A stretch of DNA of 64,000 nt, from positions 1 through 64,000 of the forward strand of contig CAYJLE010000007.1 in NCBI GenBank assembly GCA_964370985.1, read 5' to 3'. The position numbers were made by a program, and so were the translations under genes. The stretch is from JAHDVS01 sp964370985. Lineage in GTDB: Bacteria > Actinomycetota > Thermoleophilia > Gaiellales > Gaiellaceae. Position 1 is the first letter of the stretch. Each line of letters starts with the position of its first letter. Below the pieces are notes generated by a model. That model made no database searches. It had not been told where the DNA came from and was given only the letters and a program-made list of their open reading frames with translations. Below are positions 41,619 through 50,544 of this stretch, one piece after another.

Positions 41619-43160
41619 ATGACGCCGCACGACCAGCCGCTTCACTCCCGGGCCGAGGTGCTCCGCCGCGGCATTGCCGCCGCCGGTCTGCTCGCGGTCG
41701 GCGAGCGCGTCGTTCCCTGGCTCCACACCCCCGCCGCGAGCGCGACCTCGCTGCCGCGGGCGACCCTCGTCTCCAGGGAGGTGCCGCTGCGCGGCCGGGC
41801 GCTCGCGAGGGGCGAGGACACGCCCCGGTTCACGCTCGTCGGGCTGCACTGGCAGGGGTCCGGCTCGGTCAGCTTCCGGGTCGGCCAGGGCGGTCGCCTC
41901 GGCACCTGGTTCGAGGCGGTCGAGCACGAGGCGCCCGACGGCGACCGGGAGGGGCGGAGCGGCCAATGGCGACTCGGCACCCCTGTCTGGACGGGGCCCG
42001 TGGACTCGATCGAGTACCGCCTCGAGGGCATGGTCACGCGGCTCGTCGCCCACCTCGTCAACTCCGAGCCCGGGACCGCGCTCGTTCCCGCATCGGCCGC
42101 GACCCCGCCGGTCATCCACCGCGCGGCCTGGGGAGCGGACGAGTCGATCGTCCGCGGGCCCCCCTCGTACGCGTCGGCGCTGACGCTCGCGATCATCCAT
42201 CACACGGCCGGCAGGAGCCCCGCCACGCCGGAGGAATCCGCGGCGGTCGTCCGGGCGATCCAGGTCTACCACGTCGAGTCGAACGGCTGGAACGACATCG
42301 GCTACAACTTCCTCGTCGACCCGTTCGGCCAGATCTTCGAGGGTCGCGCCGGCGGGATCGACCGCAACGTGATCGGAGCGCACGCGCTCTCGTTCAACAC
42401 CGGATCGAGCGGGATCGCCCTGCTCGGGAACTTCGCCAAGAAGGCATTGACCGAGGAGGCGCGGGTCGCGCTCGCGGACCTGCTCGCCTGGCGGCTCGAC
42501 CGCGCCCACGTCGACCCGACCGCGCCGGTCGTGCATGCCGCCAGCGGCACGACGCTCCGGGCGGTGTCGGGGCACCGGGACGTGAACGCCACCGAGTGCC
42601 CGGGCGGGAAGGTGTACCCCGAGCTGGACGCGCTCGCCCAGGCTGCGCTCTCGATCGGGCTGCCGAAGCTGTTCGAGCCCTCGGCCACCGCCGAGGGGGA
42701 GACGCGCCGGCGCTTCACCGCGCGCCTGTCCGAGCCCAGGCGCTGGCGGGTGACCGTGACCGCCCCGGACGGTACGGCGGTCGCGACGGGCTCTGGCCGC
42801 GGCGTCTCGGTCGACTGGACCTGGGAGACGGCGGGCCTACCGGCCGGCCAGTACGGCTACACGATCGCCGGGCCCGAGGGGATGCTTCCGGCGAGCGGCA
42901 CGATCGCACTCGGCCCGGCGCCGCCGCCGCCGCCCCCGGAGGCTCCCCCGAGGCCGATACGCCCCGCCGGCGTGCCGCGCCGGATCCCCACCTGGGCGTG
43001 GGAGCTCCGTGCCTGGCACCGGACGCCCCGGGCGAGCCGCGGCCCGCGGCCTCGCTCGGCGCCGCAACGGGTGCCGTCCTGGTACTGGCCGTGGTTCACA
43101 TGGCAGAACCAGCTCGACGAGTGGGTGCGCACGTACGGGCGCCGCCGGTCGGCTACGTGA
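41619..43160 (+). CDS. Secreted N-acetylmuramoyl-L-alanine amidase (PGRP/Amidase_2)
   Basis: 513 residues. The N-terminus has twin arginines before a hydrophobic stretch (LRRGIAAAGLLAVG), resembling a Tat signal. A beta-rich region follows (about 50-160), then the amidase/PGRP domain: HRAAWGADESI, LAIIHHTAG with zinc-binding histidine, YNFLVDPFGQIFEGRAGG, IGAHALSFNTGSSGIALLGNF and SGHRDVNATECPG with the second histidine and cysteine ligands. A FlgD-like Ig domain (about 365-430) precedes a Pro/Arg/Trp-rich tail. It cleaves peptidoglycan stem peptides. The last 8 nt overlap the convergent deacetylase gene. Confidence 0.9.
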   Translation: MTPHDQPLHSRAEVLRRGIAAAGLLAVGERVVPWLHTPAASATSLPRATLVSREVPLRGRALARGEDTPRFTLVGLHWQGSGSVSFRVGQGGRLGTWFEAVEHEAPDGDREGRSGQWRLGTPVWTGPVDSIEYRLEGMVTRLVAHLVNSEPGTALVPASAATPPVIHRAAWGADESIVRGPPSYASALTLAIIHHTAGRSPATPEESAAVVRAIQVYHVESNGWNDIGYNFLVDPFGQIFEGRAGGIDRNVIGAHALSFNTGSSGIALLGNFAKKALTEEARVALADLLAWRLDRAHVDPTAPVVHAASGTTLRAVSGHRDVNATECPGGKVYPELDALAQAALSIGLPKLFEPSATAEGETRRRFTARLSEPRRWRVTVTAPDGTAVATGSGRGVSVDWTWETAGLPAGQYGYTIAGPEGMLPASGTIALGPAPPPPPPEAPPRPIRPAGVPRRIPTWAWELRAWHRTPRASRGPRPRSAPQRVPSWYWPWFTWQNQLDEWVRTYGRRRSAT

Positions 43161-43788
43161 CGACCCGGTAGACCTCGAACGCCTCCGCGTACTCGCGGCC
43201 GACGTTGATGCCCCGGGTGCGGGCGAGGTTCCAGATGTATTCCGCGTTCGCGTAGTTGCGATGCTGCTGGGACTCGTAGCGCGCGAGCGCCGCCACCTTG
43301 CGCTCCACGTGCCCGTGGTCGAGCGAGACGTAGGCCTGGAAGTTGAAGTTGAGATTGTTCCAGGGAATCTCGTAGCCGAGCACGGTGGTGCGCTTGAACG
43401 CCCGCAGGCCCTCGGCGGCAACCGTCTGGTGATCCTGGTGGATGTCGCCGAGGCTCGGTTGGAGCACCGCGTCGGGAGGCCATTCCTCCCACAGCTCGAT
43501 CAGGAGCTCGAGGATCGCCTGGCGGTGCTCGGGGAACGTGCGGACCTCGAAGTCGTGGACGGAGAGCTGCTCCGGTGCGAGCCCGATCTCTGCGGTTGCC
43601 TCGCGCACCTCCCGCGCCAGCGTGTCGGGCGGGAAGCCGGGCGGCAGCGACTTCGTCGCGATCGAGAAGGCGATGTAGCGGACCTCGATGCCGAGCTCGA
43701 CGAGCCGTGCGATCGTGCCGCCGCACCCGAACTCCCCGTCGTCGGTGTGCGGTGCCAGCACGAGCACCCGGCGCCAGGCCTCGATCAT
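43153..43788 (-). CDS. PIG-L family deacetylase
   Basis: 211 residues. VLVLAPHTDDGEFGCGGTIARL near the start has the zinc-binding H-x-D-D motif (usually HPDD, here HTDD), and PSLGDIHQDHQTVAAEGL the second histidine pair. Family members deacetylate N-acetylglucosaminyl substrates such as mycothiol precursors or antibiotic sugars. The ATG at 43788 is supported by TAGACT 7 nt upstream; a longer GTG start at 43815 lies before that box. It overlaps the amidase end and is divergent from sulfotransferase 4. Confidence 0.87.
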   Translation of the reverse strand: MIEAWRRVLVLAPHTDDGEFGCGGTIARLVELGIEVRYIAFSIATKSLPPGFPPDTLAREVREATAEIGLAPEQLSVHDFEVRTFPEHRQAILELLIELWEEWPPDAVLQPSLGDIHQDHQTVAAEGLRAFKRTTVLGYEIPWNNLNFNFQAYVSLDHGHVERKVAALARYESQQHRNYANAEYIWNLARTRGINVGREYAEAFEVYRVVT

Positions 43789-43795
43789 GCGGGCA

Positions 43796-43827
43796 AGTCT
43801 ACGGGCCACCGGCACGCGAAGTACCGT
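43796..43827. promoter_or_regulatory. Divergent -10 boxes, PIG-L / sulfotransferase 4
   Basis: Minus strand: TAGACT (43801-43796), 7 nt before the ATG at 43788. Plus strand: TACCGT (43822-43827), 8 nt before the ATG at 43836. Confidence 0.45.
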
Positions 43828-43835
43828 TCGGCCCG

Positions 43836-44792
43836 ATGGCTCCGCCGCTGTTCGTCCTCGGCGTTCGTCGCTCCGGCACGACGCTCCTGCGGCTGATGCT
43901 CGACCGCCACCCGGAGCTGGCGATCCCCGACGAGTCGTACTTCATACCGCAGCTTGCCTCGCGCCACCGCGGGCACCTCGACCCGGCCGCGTTCGAGGAC
44001 GACCTGCGGCGCCTGCCGACCCTTGCCGAGTGGGGCGTTTCCGCCCGGGAGGTGCGCGGGCACCTGCCGCCGGGCGCGACGGGCGCGGACGGAATCGCGG
44101 CGATCTACGAGCTGTACGCGGAGCGGCGCGGGAAGTGCCGCTGGGGTGACAAGACGCCGCTCTACATGCGCTACCTGCCGCTGCTCGAGCGCCTGTTCCC
44201 GGACGCCCTCTACGTCCACCTCGTGCGTGACGGGCGCGACGCGGCCCTCTCCTTCCTCTCCGTCCCCCCGGGGATCATGACCGAGTCGTGGGGGCACCCG
44301 CGCGACGCGGCCGGCTTCGCCTGCCAGTGGCGCACGGAGGTGCTCGAGGCCCGCGCGCTCGGCCGACGCGCCGGCGGACGCTACCTCGAGGTCTCGTACG
44401 AGTCGCTCGTCGCCGGCCCGCGCGCGGAGCTCGAGCGGGTCTGCGCGCACGCCGAGCTCGCGTTCGACCCGGCGATGCTCGAGTACGCGGGCGCGGCGGA
44501 GGCGGCGGCCAAGCCGCATCAGCAGAGCCTGCGTCGGCCCCCGACGCCGGGGCTTCGCAACTGGCGAGCCGCCATGGACCCCGGGGCCGTCGACGCGTTC
44601 GAGGCTGTCGCGGGCGACGTGCTCGCCGCGCTCGGCTACGAGCTGCGCTCACCCGCGCGTGCCGCCGGCCCCGACGCCCGGGCACGCCTCGCACTCGCGG
44701 CGTACGCGGCGAGGGCCGGCGCCTGGAAAGCGACGGGGGCGGTGCTCCAGCGCTCCCCCCACTGGCGGCGGCGCCACCCGATCGTCGCGTGA
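43836..44792 (+). CDS. Sulfotransferase (4)
   Basis: 318 residues. LFVLGVRRSGTTLLRLMLDRHP is the phosphosulfate loop (residues 5-26), GDKTPLYMRYLPLLERLFPDAL carries the conserved lysine, and YVHLVRDGRDAALSFLS near residue 128 is the 3'-phosphate motif. It differs from the tandem pair and from sulfotransferase 1, so several acceptor positions are likely. Cytosolic. The C-terminal 60 residues are Ala/Arg-rich. Confidence 0.87.
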   Translation: MAPPLFVLGVRRSGTTLLRLMLDRHPELAIPDESYFIPQLASRHRGHLDPAAFEDDLRRLPTLAEWGVSAREVRGHLPPGATGADGIAAIYELYAERRGKCRWGDKTPLYMRYLPLLERLFPDALYVHLVRDGRDAALSFLSVPPGIMTESWGHPRDAAGFACQWRTEVLEARALGRRAGGRYLEVSYESLVAGPRAELERVCAHAELAFDPAMLEYAGAAEAAAKPHQQSLRRPPTPGLRNWRAAMDPGAVDAFEAVAGDVLAALGYELRSPARAAGPDARARLALAAYAARAGAWKATGAVLQRSPHWRRRHPIVA

Positions 44793-44799
44793 GCGCCGG

Positions 44800-46092
44800 C
44801 TAGCCCGTCGGGCCGTCCACGCCCTCGAAGGCGATCAGGATGCCGTTCAGCGAGAAGTAGTAGCGCCGGTCGGTGGCGATTCCCGGCGAGTACTTGCCCA
44901 TCCCGATCCGCCAGACCACCTTGCCGTCGGAGAGCCGCGCCGCGTACGTGTCCGTCTCGAGCGTCGAGAAGAACGCGAGGTCGCCGACGACGACGGCGGG
45001 CGCGAGCACGCGACCGCCCACCTCGCTCTCCCAGAGAAGCTCGCCGTCGTCCGCGTCGTACGCGTGCAGGGCCCCGTCGAAGCCGCCGACGAGCACCTTG
45101 CCGTCGGCAAGCGCCGGCGTCGAGTACGTGAGCGTACCGGTGCTCTGCGTCCAGACGATCTTCCCGTCGCGGGCGTCGAGGGCGACGACCTTGCCCGAGC
45201 GGGCGACCGTGTACAGCCGCTCGCCGTCCGTCGAGGCGCTCGCGTAGAAGCTCTCCTCCTGGAGCGCGTTGCGACTCACGTACGTGCTCCACAACGTGGT
45301 CCCGTCGCGACGGTCGAGGCAGAAGATCGAGCCTGCGTAGGTGGTGATGCAGACCCGGTTTCCCCACACCGACGGGCTCGAGTTGATCCGCCCGCCCGTG
45401 TCGTAGGCCCAGCGCACCTGCCCCGAGGCGGCGTCGAGCGCGAACAGGCGCCCGTCCGTGGCGCCGACGTAGACCGTGCCCTCGATCGCGACCGGCGACG
45501 ACTCGACCTTGGCGCCCGTCCGGAGCTCCCAGAGCACCGCGCCCGTGTCCCGCTCGAGGCCCGTGACCGTGCCGTCGTGCGAGCTGACGACGAGGTAGGG
45601 GCCGGCGATCGCCGGGGTCGAGGCCTTCACCCCGGACTTCCAGGTCCAGAGCTCCTCACCGGTGGCGGCGTCGAGCGCGACGGTGAGGCCGGCGAACGTG
45701 TTCACGTAGAGCGTGCCGTCGCAGAAGCTCGGCGGGTACTCCATGTAGCTGCCCATCCGCCTCGCCCAGACCGGCTTCGCGCGCGGCTCGCCGAGCAGCA
45801 GGTCGCTGCGGGCGAGCGTCCTCTGCGGGTCGCCGCCGAACTCGGTCCAGCACGGGCCCTCGGACGGCTCCTCCGGTTCGGCAGTCGTGGCTGTCGAAGC
45901 CGTCGTCGCCGGCGGCGGGTCGGTCGACTCCGGGGGCGTCGCAGCCGTCGACGGTGTCACGACCGTGACCCCGGCAAGCTCGGTGTCGAGCTGGCCGCCG
46001 GGGCGGTCGCGAGCCGCCACGACATACGCGACGGCGCCGCCCGCCAGGACGAGCGCCAGCGCCAGGGCGGCGATGACGGCCTTCCTGCGCAC
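44800..46092 (-). CDS. Membrane-anchored PQQ-type beta-propeller protein
   Basis: 430 residues: a single N-terminal anchor (about residues 5-24), a Thr/Pro/Ala linker to about residue 80, then a propeller of seven or so repeats ending in the W-motif: DAATGEELWTWKSG, ERDTGAVLWELRTG, DAASGQVRWAYDTG, DRRDGTTLWST, DARDGKIVWTQSTG, DADDGELLWESEVG and SDGKVVWRIGMG. No PQQ-dehydrogenase active site is evident, so it is probably a binding or scaffolding protein outside the membrane. GTG start at 46092. It sits beside polysaccharide genes. Confidence 0.8.
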   Translation of the reverse strand: MRRKAVIAALALALVLAGGAVAYVVAARDRPGGQLDTELAGVTVVTPSTAATPPESTDPPPATTASTATTAEPEEPSEGPCWTEFGGDPQRTLARSDLLLGEPRAKPVWARRMGSYMEYPPSFCDGTLYVNTFAGLTVALDAATGEELWTWKSGVKASTPAIAGPYLVVSSHDGTVTGLERDTGAVLWELRTGAKVESSPVAIEGTVYVGATDGRLFALDAASGQVRWAYDTGGRINSSPSVWGNRVCITTYAGSIFCLDRRDGTTLWSTYVSRNALQEESFYASASTDGERLYTVARSGKVVALDARDGKIVWTQSTGTLTYSTPALADGKVLVGGFDGALHAYDADDGELLWESEVGGRVLAPAVVVGDLAFFSTLETDTYAARLSDGKVVWRIGMGKYSPGIATDRRYYFSLNGILIAFEGVDGPTG

Positions 46093-46115
46093 ACGGGCAG
46101 TCTGGCAGCCGCAGG

Positions 46116-47558
46116 CTACGGCGCGCGCGACGAGGCGACGGGCCGCGGCGCGAGCACGGCCGTGGCCACGGCGAGGATCCCCCACGTGAGCGGATCCTCG
46201 AAGAAGCCGCTGTAGAACAGCGAGTGCACGAGGAGGAGCAGGAACGCGGACGCGAGCCCCAGGCCGAGGGCGCGGTCGCGTCGGAACGTCGCGGCCAGCA
46301 GCCGGGCGGCCCCGGCCAGGAACGCGGCGTAGACGGCGAGCCCGAGCACGCCGAGCTCGGCGGCGACCGTCAACGGCGTCGTGTGCGACGCGTACTTCTC
46401 CCGATCCTTGACGCCGCTCCGCTCCTGGCTCGCCTGCGGCTGCGACCCGACGCCGACCCCGGTCACGGGCTCGTCCGCGAACACGCGCCAGGTGCTGGCG
46501 ACGAGCGGCGAGCGTCCGCTCGTCAGTCGGTCCAGGGGCTGATCCCGCACGACCACAGCGACGAACGCGCCCGCGGCGAGCACGACGACGAGCGTTCCCC
46601 CGGCGAGCGCGCGCCTGCTCGTGCGGTCCGCGGCAACGAAGCTGACGGCAAGCACCGAGACGACGAGCGCGACCATCGCCGACTGCGAATAGGAGAAGTA
46701 GAGGCCCGACCAGAGGAACGCGAGCAGCGCGACCCCGAGCGCGAGGTGAATCCGGGTGAGCCAGAGTGCCGCCACCAGGATCACGATCGCGAGCGCGAGC
46801 TGCCGCGCGTAGATGCTCGAGTCGCCGAAGAGCGAGGTCGTCCGGAAGTAGGTCGTGTATGCGTTCGCGACCTCGAGGTCACGGGCGAAGTAGAGCCGCT
46901 CCGTCCAGAGTTGCGAGATCCCGACAGCCGCGAAGCCGCACGCGAGGGCGACCAGCGTGGCCGCGAGCGATCGGGGCCACCACGAGGCGGCCGGAGCGCG
47001 GGCGACCACGGCGAGCAGCGCCCCGAACGGGAGCAGGAAGAAGAGGAGCTGGATCGCGCCCGCGCGCGGATCGCCGGCCCACAGCATCGAGAGCGCCGAC
47101 AGCCCGACGAACGCGACGGCCGGCCACGCGAGCGGCCTGGGTAGCGCCTCGAGCCCGGCGCCGCGCAGCACGCGGACGAGCAGGGCGAGCGCGGCGGCGG
47201 CGAGGACAGCGTAGAGCGGCAGGAGCAGGAACGCCTCCTGCTCGCCGATCGTGACCGGAACGCGAAACGGGGCGGCCGCGAGGGCGCAGACCGGCACCAG
47301 CGCCGGCAGCCGGGCCAGCAGCGCCGCGAGCCCGAGCAGCACGGCGCCGAGCGCGCAGACCGCGACGATCCTGGCCGGCGAGTCGACGAGCGCGCGCAGG
47401 TCGCTGCCGGGCACGAGGGCGTAGGCGAGCCCGCCCATCCCGCCCGCGAGCACCGGGAACCCGGCGAGCAGCCCGGCCCGCGCCCGCCCGAGCAGGAGCA
47501 GCGCGACTCCGACCGCGCCCGCGATCGCGGCGCCGCTCGCGACGTCGGCGTGCTCCAT
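46116..47558 (-). CDS. Second O-antigen polymerase/ligase-like membrane protein
   Basis: 480 residues with some 12 helices. The outer loop has DEPVTGVGVGSQPQASQER and SHTTPLTVAAELGVLGLAVY, the Wzy_C-type block with the conserved histidine. It has no obvious sequence similarity to the other Wzy-like protein at 23822 beyond that block, so a second polymer or ligation step is likely. Start TGATG overlap with the FlgD-like gene. Confidence 0.83.
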   Translation of the reverse strand: MEHADVASGAAIAGAVGVALLLLGRARAGLLAGFPVLAGGMGGLAYALVPGSDLRALVDSPARIVAVCALGAVLLGLAALLARLPALVPVCALAAAPFRVPVTIGEQEAFLLLPLYAVLAAAALALLVRVLRGAGLEALPRPLAWPAVAFVGLSALSMLWAGDPRAGAIQLLFFLLPFGALLAVVARAPAASWWPRSLAATLVALACGFAAVGISQLWTERLYFARDLEVANAYTTYFRTTSLFGDSSIYARQLALAIVILVAALWLTRIHLALGVALLAFLWSGLYFSYSQSAMVALVVSVLAVSFVAADRTSRRALAGGTLVVVLAAGAFVAVVVRDQPLDRLTSGRSPLVASTWRVFADEPVTGVGVGSQPQASQERSGVKDREKYASHTTPLTVAAELGVLGLAVYAAFLAGAARLLAATFRRDRALGLGLASAFLLLLVHSLFYSGFFEDPLTWGILAVATAVLAPRPVASSRAP

Positions 47559-48535
47559 CAGGGCTGCGGCTCCACGACGGTCACGGGGGCCCGGTCGCGA
47601 CGCTCGCCGACGGCGACGCGGAGCACGTAGGCGCCCGGCTCGACCTCCGGCGGCAGCTGCGCCTCGACGGGCGCGCCGGGCTCCGCCTCCCCCCGCAGGA
47701 CGACCTTGCCGGCCTTGCCGGCGCGGGAGCGATGGAGCGACCAGGCGAAGGAGGTCGCGTCGGCGTCGACGCCGAAGGCGAGCGTGCCGCCGGCCACGGC
47801 GGTGTAGGCGTCCCCGTCGAGCCGGATGAAGCGGATCTCGACGGGCAGCGGCGCGGCGGGCTCGGAGAGGTTGCCGGCCGCGTCACGCACGGCGACCGAG
47901 ACCCCGTAGACCCCCGCGCCGGCGGTCTCCCCCTCGATCCTGCCGCCCCAGCGAAGCGCGGCCTTTCCGGCCGGGCGGCTGGGGCTGCGCGCGACCGTCC
48001 GGCCGTCCACGAGCAGCTCGGCCCGGCCCCGCTCGCTCGAGCGGAAGAACGCCTTCGTCCGGTCGCGGCGCCCGTCGCCGTCGGGGGAGAACACCGCCGG
48101 CGCGACGCGCACGAGCGTCACCTCGGGCGGGGTCGCGTCGAGCTCGACCGTCGTCGGGATCAGGATCGTCCGCCGCTCGCCGACGAGCCGCAGCCGCAGG
48201 CGGTAGCGCCCGTCCGGCGCGACCCCGCCCGCGCCGTCGCGCCCGTCCCACACGAAGACGTGGTCGCCGACGCCGATCCGCTCGCCGCGGACGAGCGCCC
48301 GGACGGGCTCGCCCTTCCCGTCGACGATCGTCGCGTCCACGGTCTCCGCGCGGCGGAACCGGACGCGCAGGCGGGCGGTGCCCGTCTCGCACTCGCAGAC
48401 CGGCGAGAAGAGGCGGCCGAAGCGGGGCGCGGTGATCGGGGAGCGCTCGAGCTTCAGCCGCTCGGCGACGGCGAAGGCTGCCGCCGTGCCCGCGACGAGC
48501 GCGAGCACGACGATCGTTACGGCGAGCCGGGACAA
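47558..48535 (-). CDS. Secreted FlgD-Ig-like domain protein
   Basis: 325 residues: an N-terminal hydrophobic anchor (about 4-24), then beta-rich domains. VRALVRGERIGVGDHVFVWDGRDGAGGVAPDGRYRLRLRL is split over residues 78-117 and is the FlgD Ig-like motif (W-D-G-x-D-x-x-G). A second unit contains VFSPDGDGRRDRTKAFF, common before such domains, and a third Ig-like unit ends the chain. It probably forms part of an envelope structure. TTG start at 48535, 9 nt after TAGAAT. Confidence 0.7.
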   Translation of the reverse strand: MSRLAVTIVVLALVAGTAAAFAVAERLKLERSPITAPRFGRLFSPVCECETGTARLRVRFRRAETVDATIVDGKGEPVRALVRGERIGVGDHVFVWDGRDGAGGVAPDGRYRLRLRLVGERRTILIPTTVELDATPPEVTLVRVAPAVFSPDGDGRRDRTKAFFRSSERGRAELLVDGRTVARSPSRPAGKAALRWGGRIEGETAGAGVYGVSVAVRDAAGNLSEPAAPLPVEIRFIRLDGDAYTAVAGGTLAFGVDADATSFAWSLHRSRAGKAGKVVLRGEAEPGAPVEAQLPPEVEPGAYVLRVAVGERRDRAPVTVVEPQP

Positions 48536-48544
48536 GGCCCGGCG

Positions 48545-48550
48545 ATTCTA
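48545..48550 (-). promoter_or_regulatory. -10 box TAGAAT before a TTG start
   Basis: TAGAAT ends 9 nt before the TTG at 48535. It lies in the 43-nt gap after the TauE/SafE gene and would drive the FlgD-like, Wzy-like and propeller genes. Confidence 0.4.
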
Positions 48551-48578
48551 GTGCGGCGCTGCCCGGACGCCGCTCAGG

Positions 48579-49355
48579 TCAGAAGACCCCGGCGAGCTTC
48601 AGCCCGGCGAGGAAGAGCACGACGGCGAGCGCAGTTCTGATCGCGCGCTCCGGGAGCCGGACGGTCAGGTGCCCCCCCGCCAGGACGCCCGGGATCGAGC
48701 CGAGCGCGAGCCAGGCGGTCGCACCGAGGTCGACGTTCCCGCTCGCCAGGTGGGCTATCCCGGCGGCCCAGAGGAGGATCGCCGCGTGAAAGATGTCCGT
48801 CCCCACGATCTTGGCGGCGGTGAGCGGGAACAGGAGGATCATGGTCAGCCCGAAGAACGTCCCGCTGCCGACCGAGGTCAGGCCCAGCACGAACCCACCG
48901 AAGATCCCGATCGCGACCGCGAGCACCCGCTCGCGGTTGCCCAGGCGAAACGGCCGGTCGTCGACCGGCCGGCGGTGCAAGTAGGTCTTCGCGAAGAACC
49001 CCAGGCCGACCACGACGAGGGCGACGCCCAGGATGGTCGTGGCGATGTCGTTGACCTCGTCGCCGTAGCGTCGCTCGAGCAGCTCGACGAGGATGACGCC
49101 GCCGATCGAAAACGGCACCGACCCGAGCGCCATCCAGAAGCAGAGCCGAGCGTGGACGTGGCCGAGCACGCGGTGCTGCCCCGCCCCGATCGTCTTGAAG
49201 ATCGCCCCGTGCAGGATGTCCGTCCCCACTGCGACCACGGCCTCGAAGTCGAAGACCAGGATCAGGATCGGCGTCATCAGGGAGCCGCCGCCCATGCCTG
49301 TCACCCCGACGAGCAGGCCGATCAGGAGCCCGGTGAGCGTCAGCTCCCAGGTCAC
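48579..49355 (-). CDS. TauE/SafE (TSUP) family membrane permease
   Basis: 258 residues, about eight helices in two related halves. Each half carries the family signature: GLLIGLLVGVTGMGGGSLMTP at the front and GFVLGLTSVGSGTFFGLTMIL in the middle. Members move sulfite, sulfonates or other sulfur anions. It is the last gene of the sulfur operon, 61 nt after sat, which favours a sulfur oxyanion or organosulfonate substrate. GTG start. Confidence 0.88.
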   Translation of the reverse strand: MTWELTLTGLLIGLLVGVTGMGGGSLMTPILILVFDFEAVVAVGTDILHGAIFKTIGAGQHRVLGHVHARLCFWMALGSVPFSIGGVILVELLERRYGDEVNDIATTILGVALVVVGLGFFAKTYLHRRPVDDRPFRLGNRERVLAVAIGIFGGFVLGLTSVGSGTFFGLTMILLFPLTAAKIVGTDIFHAAILLWAAGIAHLASGNVDLGATAWLALGSIPGVLAGGHLTVRLPERAIRTALAVVLFLAGLKLAGVF

Positions 49356-49416
49356 GGGCGGTCGGGCGCGGGGGCCCGCCGGTCGCGCTCACCCTCCCCG
49401 GCGAGCCCCCCCATGC

Positions 49417-50544
49417 CTAGCTTCCGCGGTACGCCTCGATGAGGATCCGCGCAACCTCGGGTCGGGAGAACTCCGCCGGCGGCAGCTCGCCGCCCGAGAG
49501 CAGCTCGCGCACCTTCGTCCCGGACAGGAAGACGTGGTCATCCCCCGAGTGCGGGCAGGTCTTCGCACTCGCCATCTGGCCGCACCGCTTGCACCAGAAG
49601 GAGTGCTCGAAGAACATCGGTTCGATGTCGAGCTCGTGGGCCTCGAACTCGTCGAAGATGAGCTGGGCGTCGTAGGTGCCGTAGTAGCTCCCGACCCCGG
49701 CGTGGTCGCGGCCGACGATGAAGTGCGAGCAGCCGTAGTTCTTGCGGCAGATGGCGTGCCAGATCGCCTCCCGCGGCCCCGCGTAGCGCATCGCGGCCGG
49801 GAACGCGGACACGACCACCCGGTCGCGCGGGTAGTAGCCCTCGATCAGCACCTCGTACGCCTGCACCCGCACCGCGGCGGGGACGTCATCGGACTTCGTC
49901 TCCCCGACGAGCGGGTGGACGAGGAGGCCGTCGACCGTCTCGAGCGCGCACTTCGTCAGGTATTCGTGGGCGCGGTGGATGGGGTTTCGGGTCTGGAAGC
50001 CGACGACACGCTTCCAGCCACGCTCGCCGAAGAGCGCGCGTGTGTCGCGCGGGTCGCGGTGGAGCTCCGGGAAGTCGGGCTGCTGCCGCTCGAACACCGT
50101 GACCGGGCCGGCCAGGTAGAGGTCGTGCTGGGCGTACAGGCGCGCCACGCCCGGGTGGGCCTCCTCGGTGGTGCGGAAGCACCGCTCGGCCTCGTGCTGC
50201 CGGTCGTAGGAGTAGGTCTCCTCGACGTCGAGCACGGCGAGCAGCCGCCCGCTCCCGTCGGCGAGCGCGACGCGATCGCCCCGGGGTGCCGCGGGAACTG
50301 CGAGGCAGACGGGCAGAGCCCAGGGCAGCCCGCTCCCGAGCCGCATCCCGTCGAGCACGCTGCGGTAGTCGGCGCTGCCCATGAACCCGGTCAGGGGAGA
50401 GAGAGCGCCGGAGGCGAGCATGTCGAGGTCGGACGCTTCCCGGGACGTGAGCGTGACGACCTCGAGCGACTCGACCTCCTCCGGCCGCTCGCCCGTGCGG
50501 TCGACGAGCGTGCCGCCGTGGGGCGCGATCAGGTGGCCGCTCAC
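49417..50544 (-). CDS. sat: Sulfate adenylyltransferase (ATP sulfurylase)
   Basis: Makes APS from sulfate and ATP. 375 residues, single-chain Sat. VGFQTRNPIHRAHEYLTK (the QxRNPxHxxHE motif) is near residue 185, and FIVGRDHAGVGSYYGTYDA near 280. A zinc-type CKRCGQMASAKTC follows and the end is SGTKVRELLSGGELPPAEF. No fused kinase domain: the kinase is the overlapping cysC gene (GTGA). Together they form PAPS. Confidence 0.96.
   Translation of the reverse strand: MSGHLIAPHGGTLVDRTGERPEEVESLEVVTLTSREASDLDMLASGALSPLTGFMGSADYRSVLDGMRLGSGLPWALPVCLAVPAAPRGDRVALADGSGRLLAVLDVEETYSYDRQHEAERCFRTTEEAHPGVARLYAQHDLYLAGPVTVFERQQPDFPELHRDPRDTRALFGERGWKRVVGFQTRNPIHRAHEYLTKCALETVDGLLVHPLVGETKSDDVPAAVRVQAYEVLIEGYYPRDRVVVSAFPAAMRYAGPREAIWHAICRKNYGCSHFIVGRDHAGVGSYYGTYDAQLIFDEFEAHELDIEPMFFEHSFWCKRCGQMASAKTCPHSGDDHVFLSGTKVRELLSGGELPPAEFSRPEVARILIEAYRGS

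Noticed and set aside
43009..43020. GTGCCTGGCACC copy inside the amidase gene
   Set aside because: It encodes ordinary protein sequence in frame and lacks the extended palindrome of the repeat at 14523, so chance is likely.
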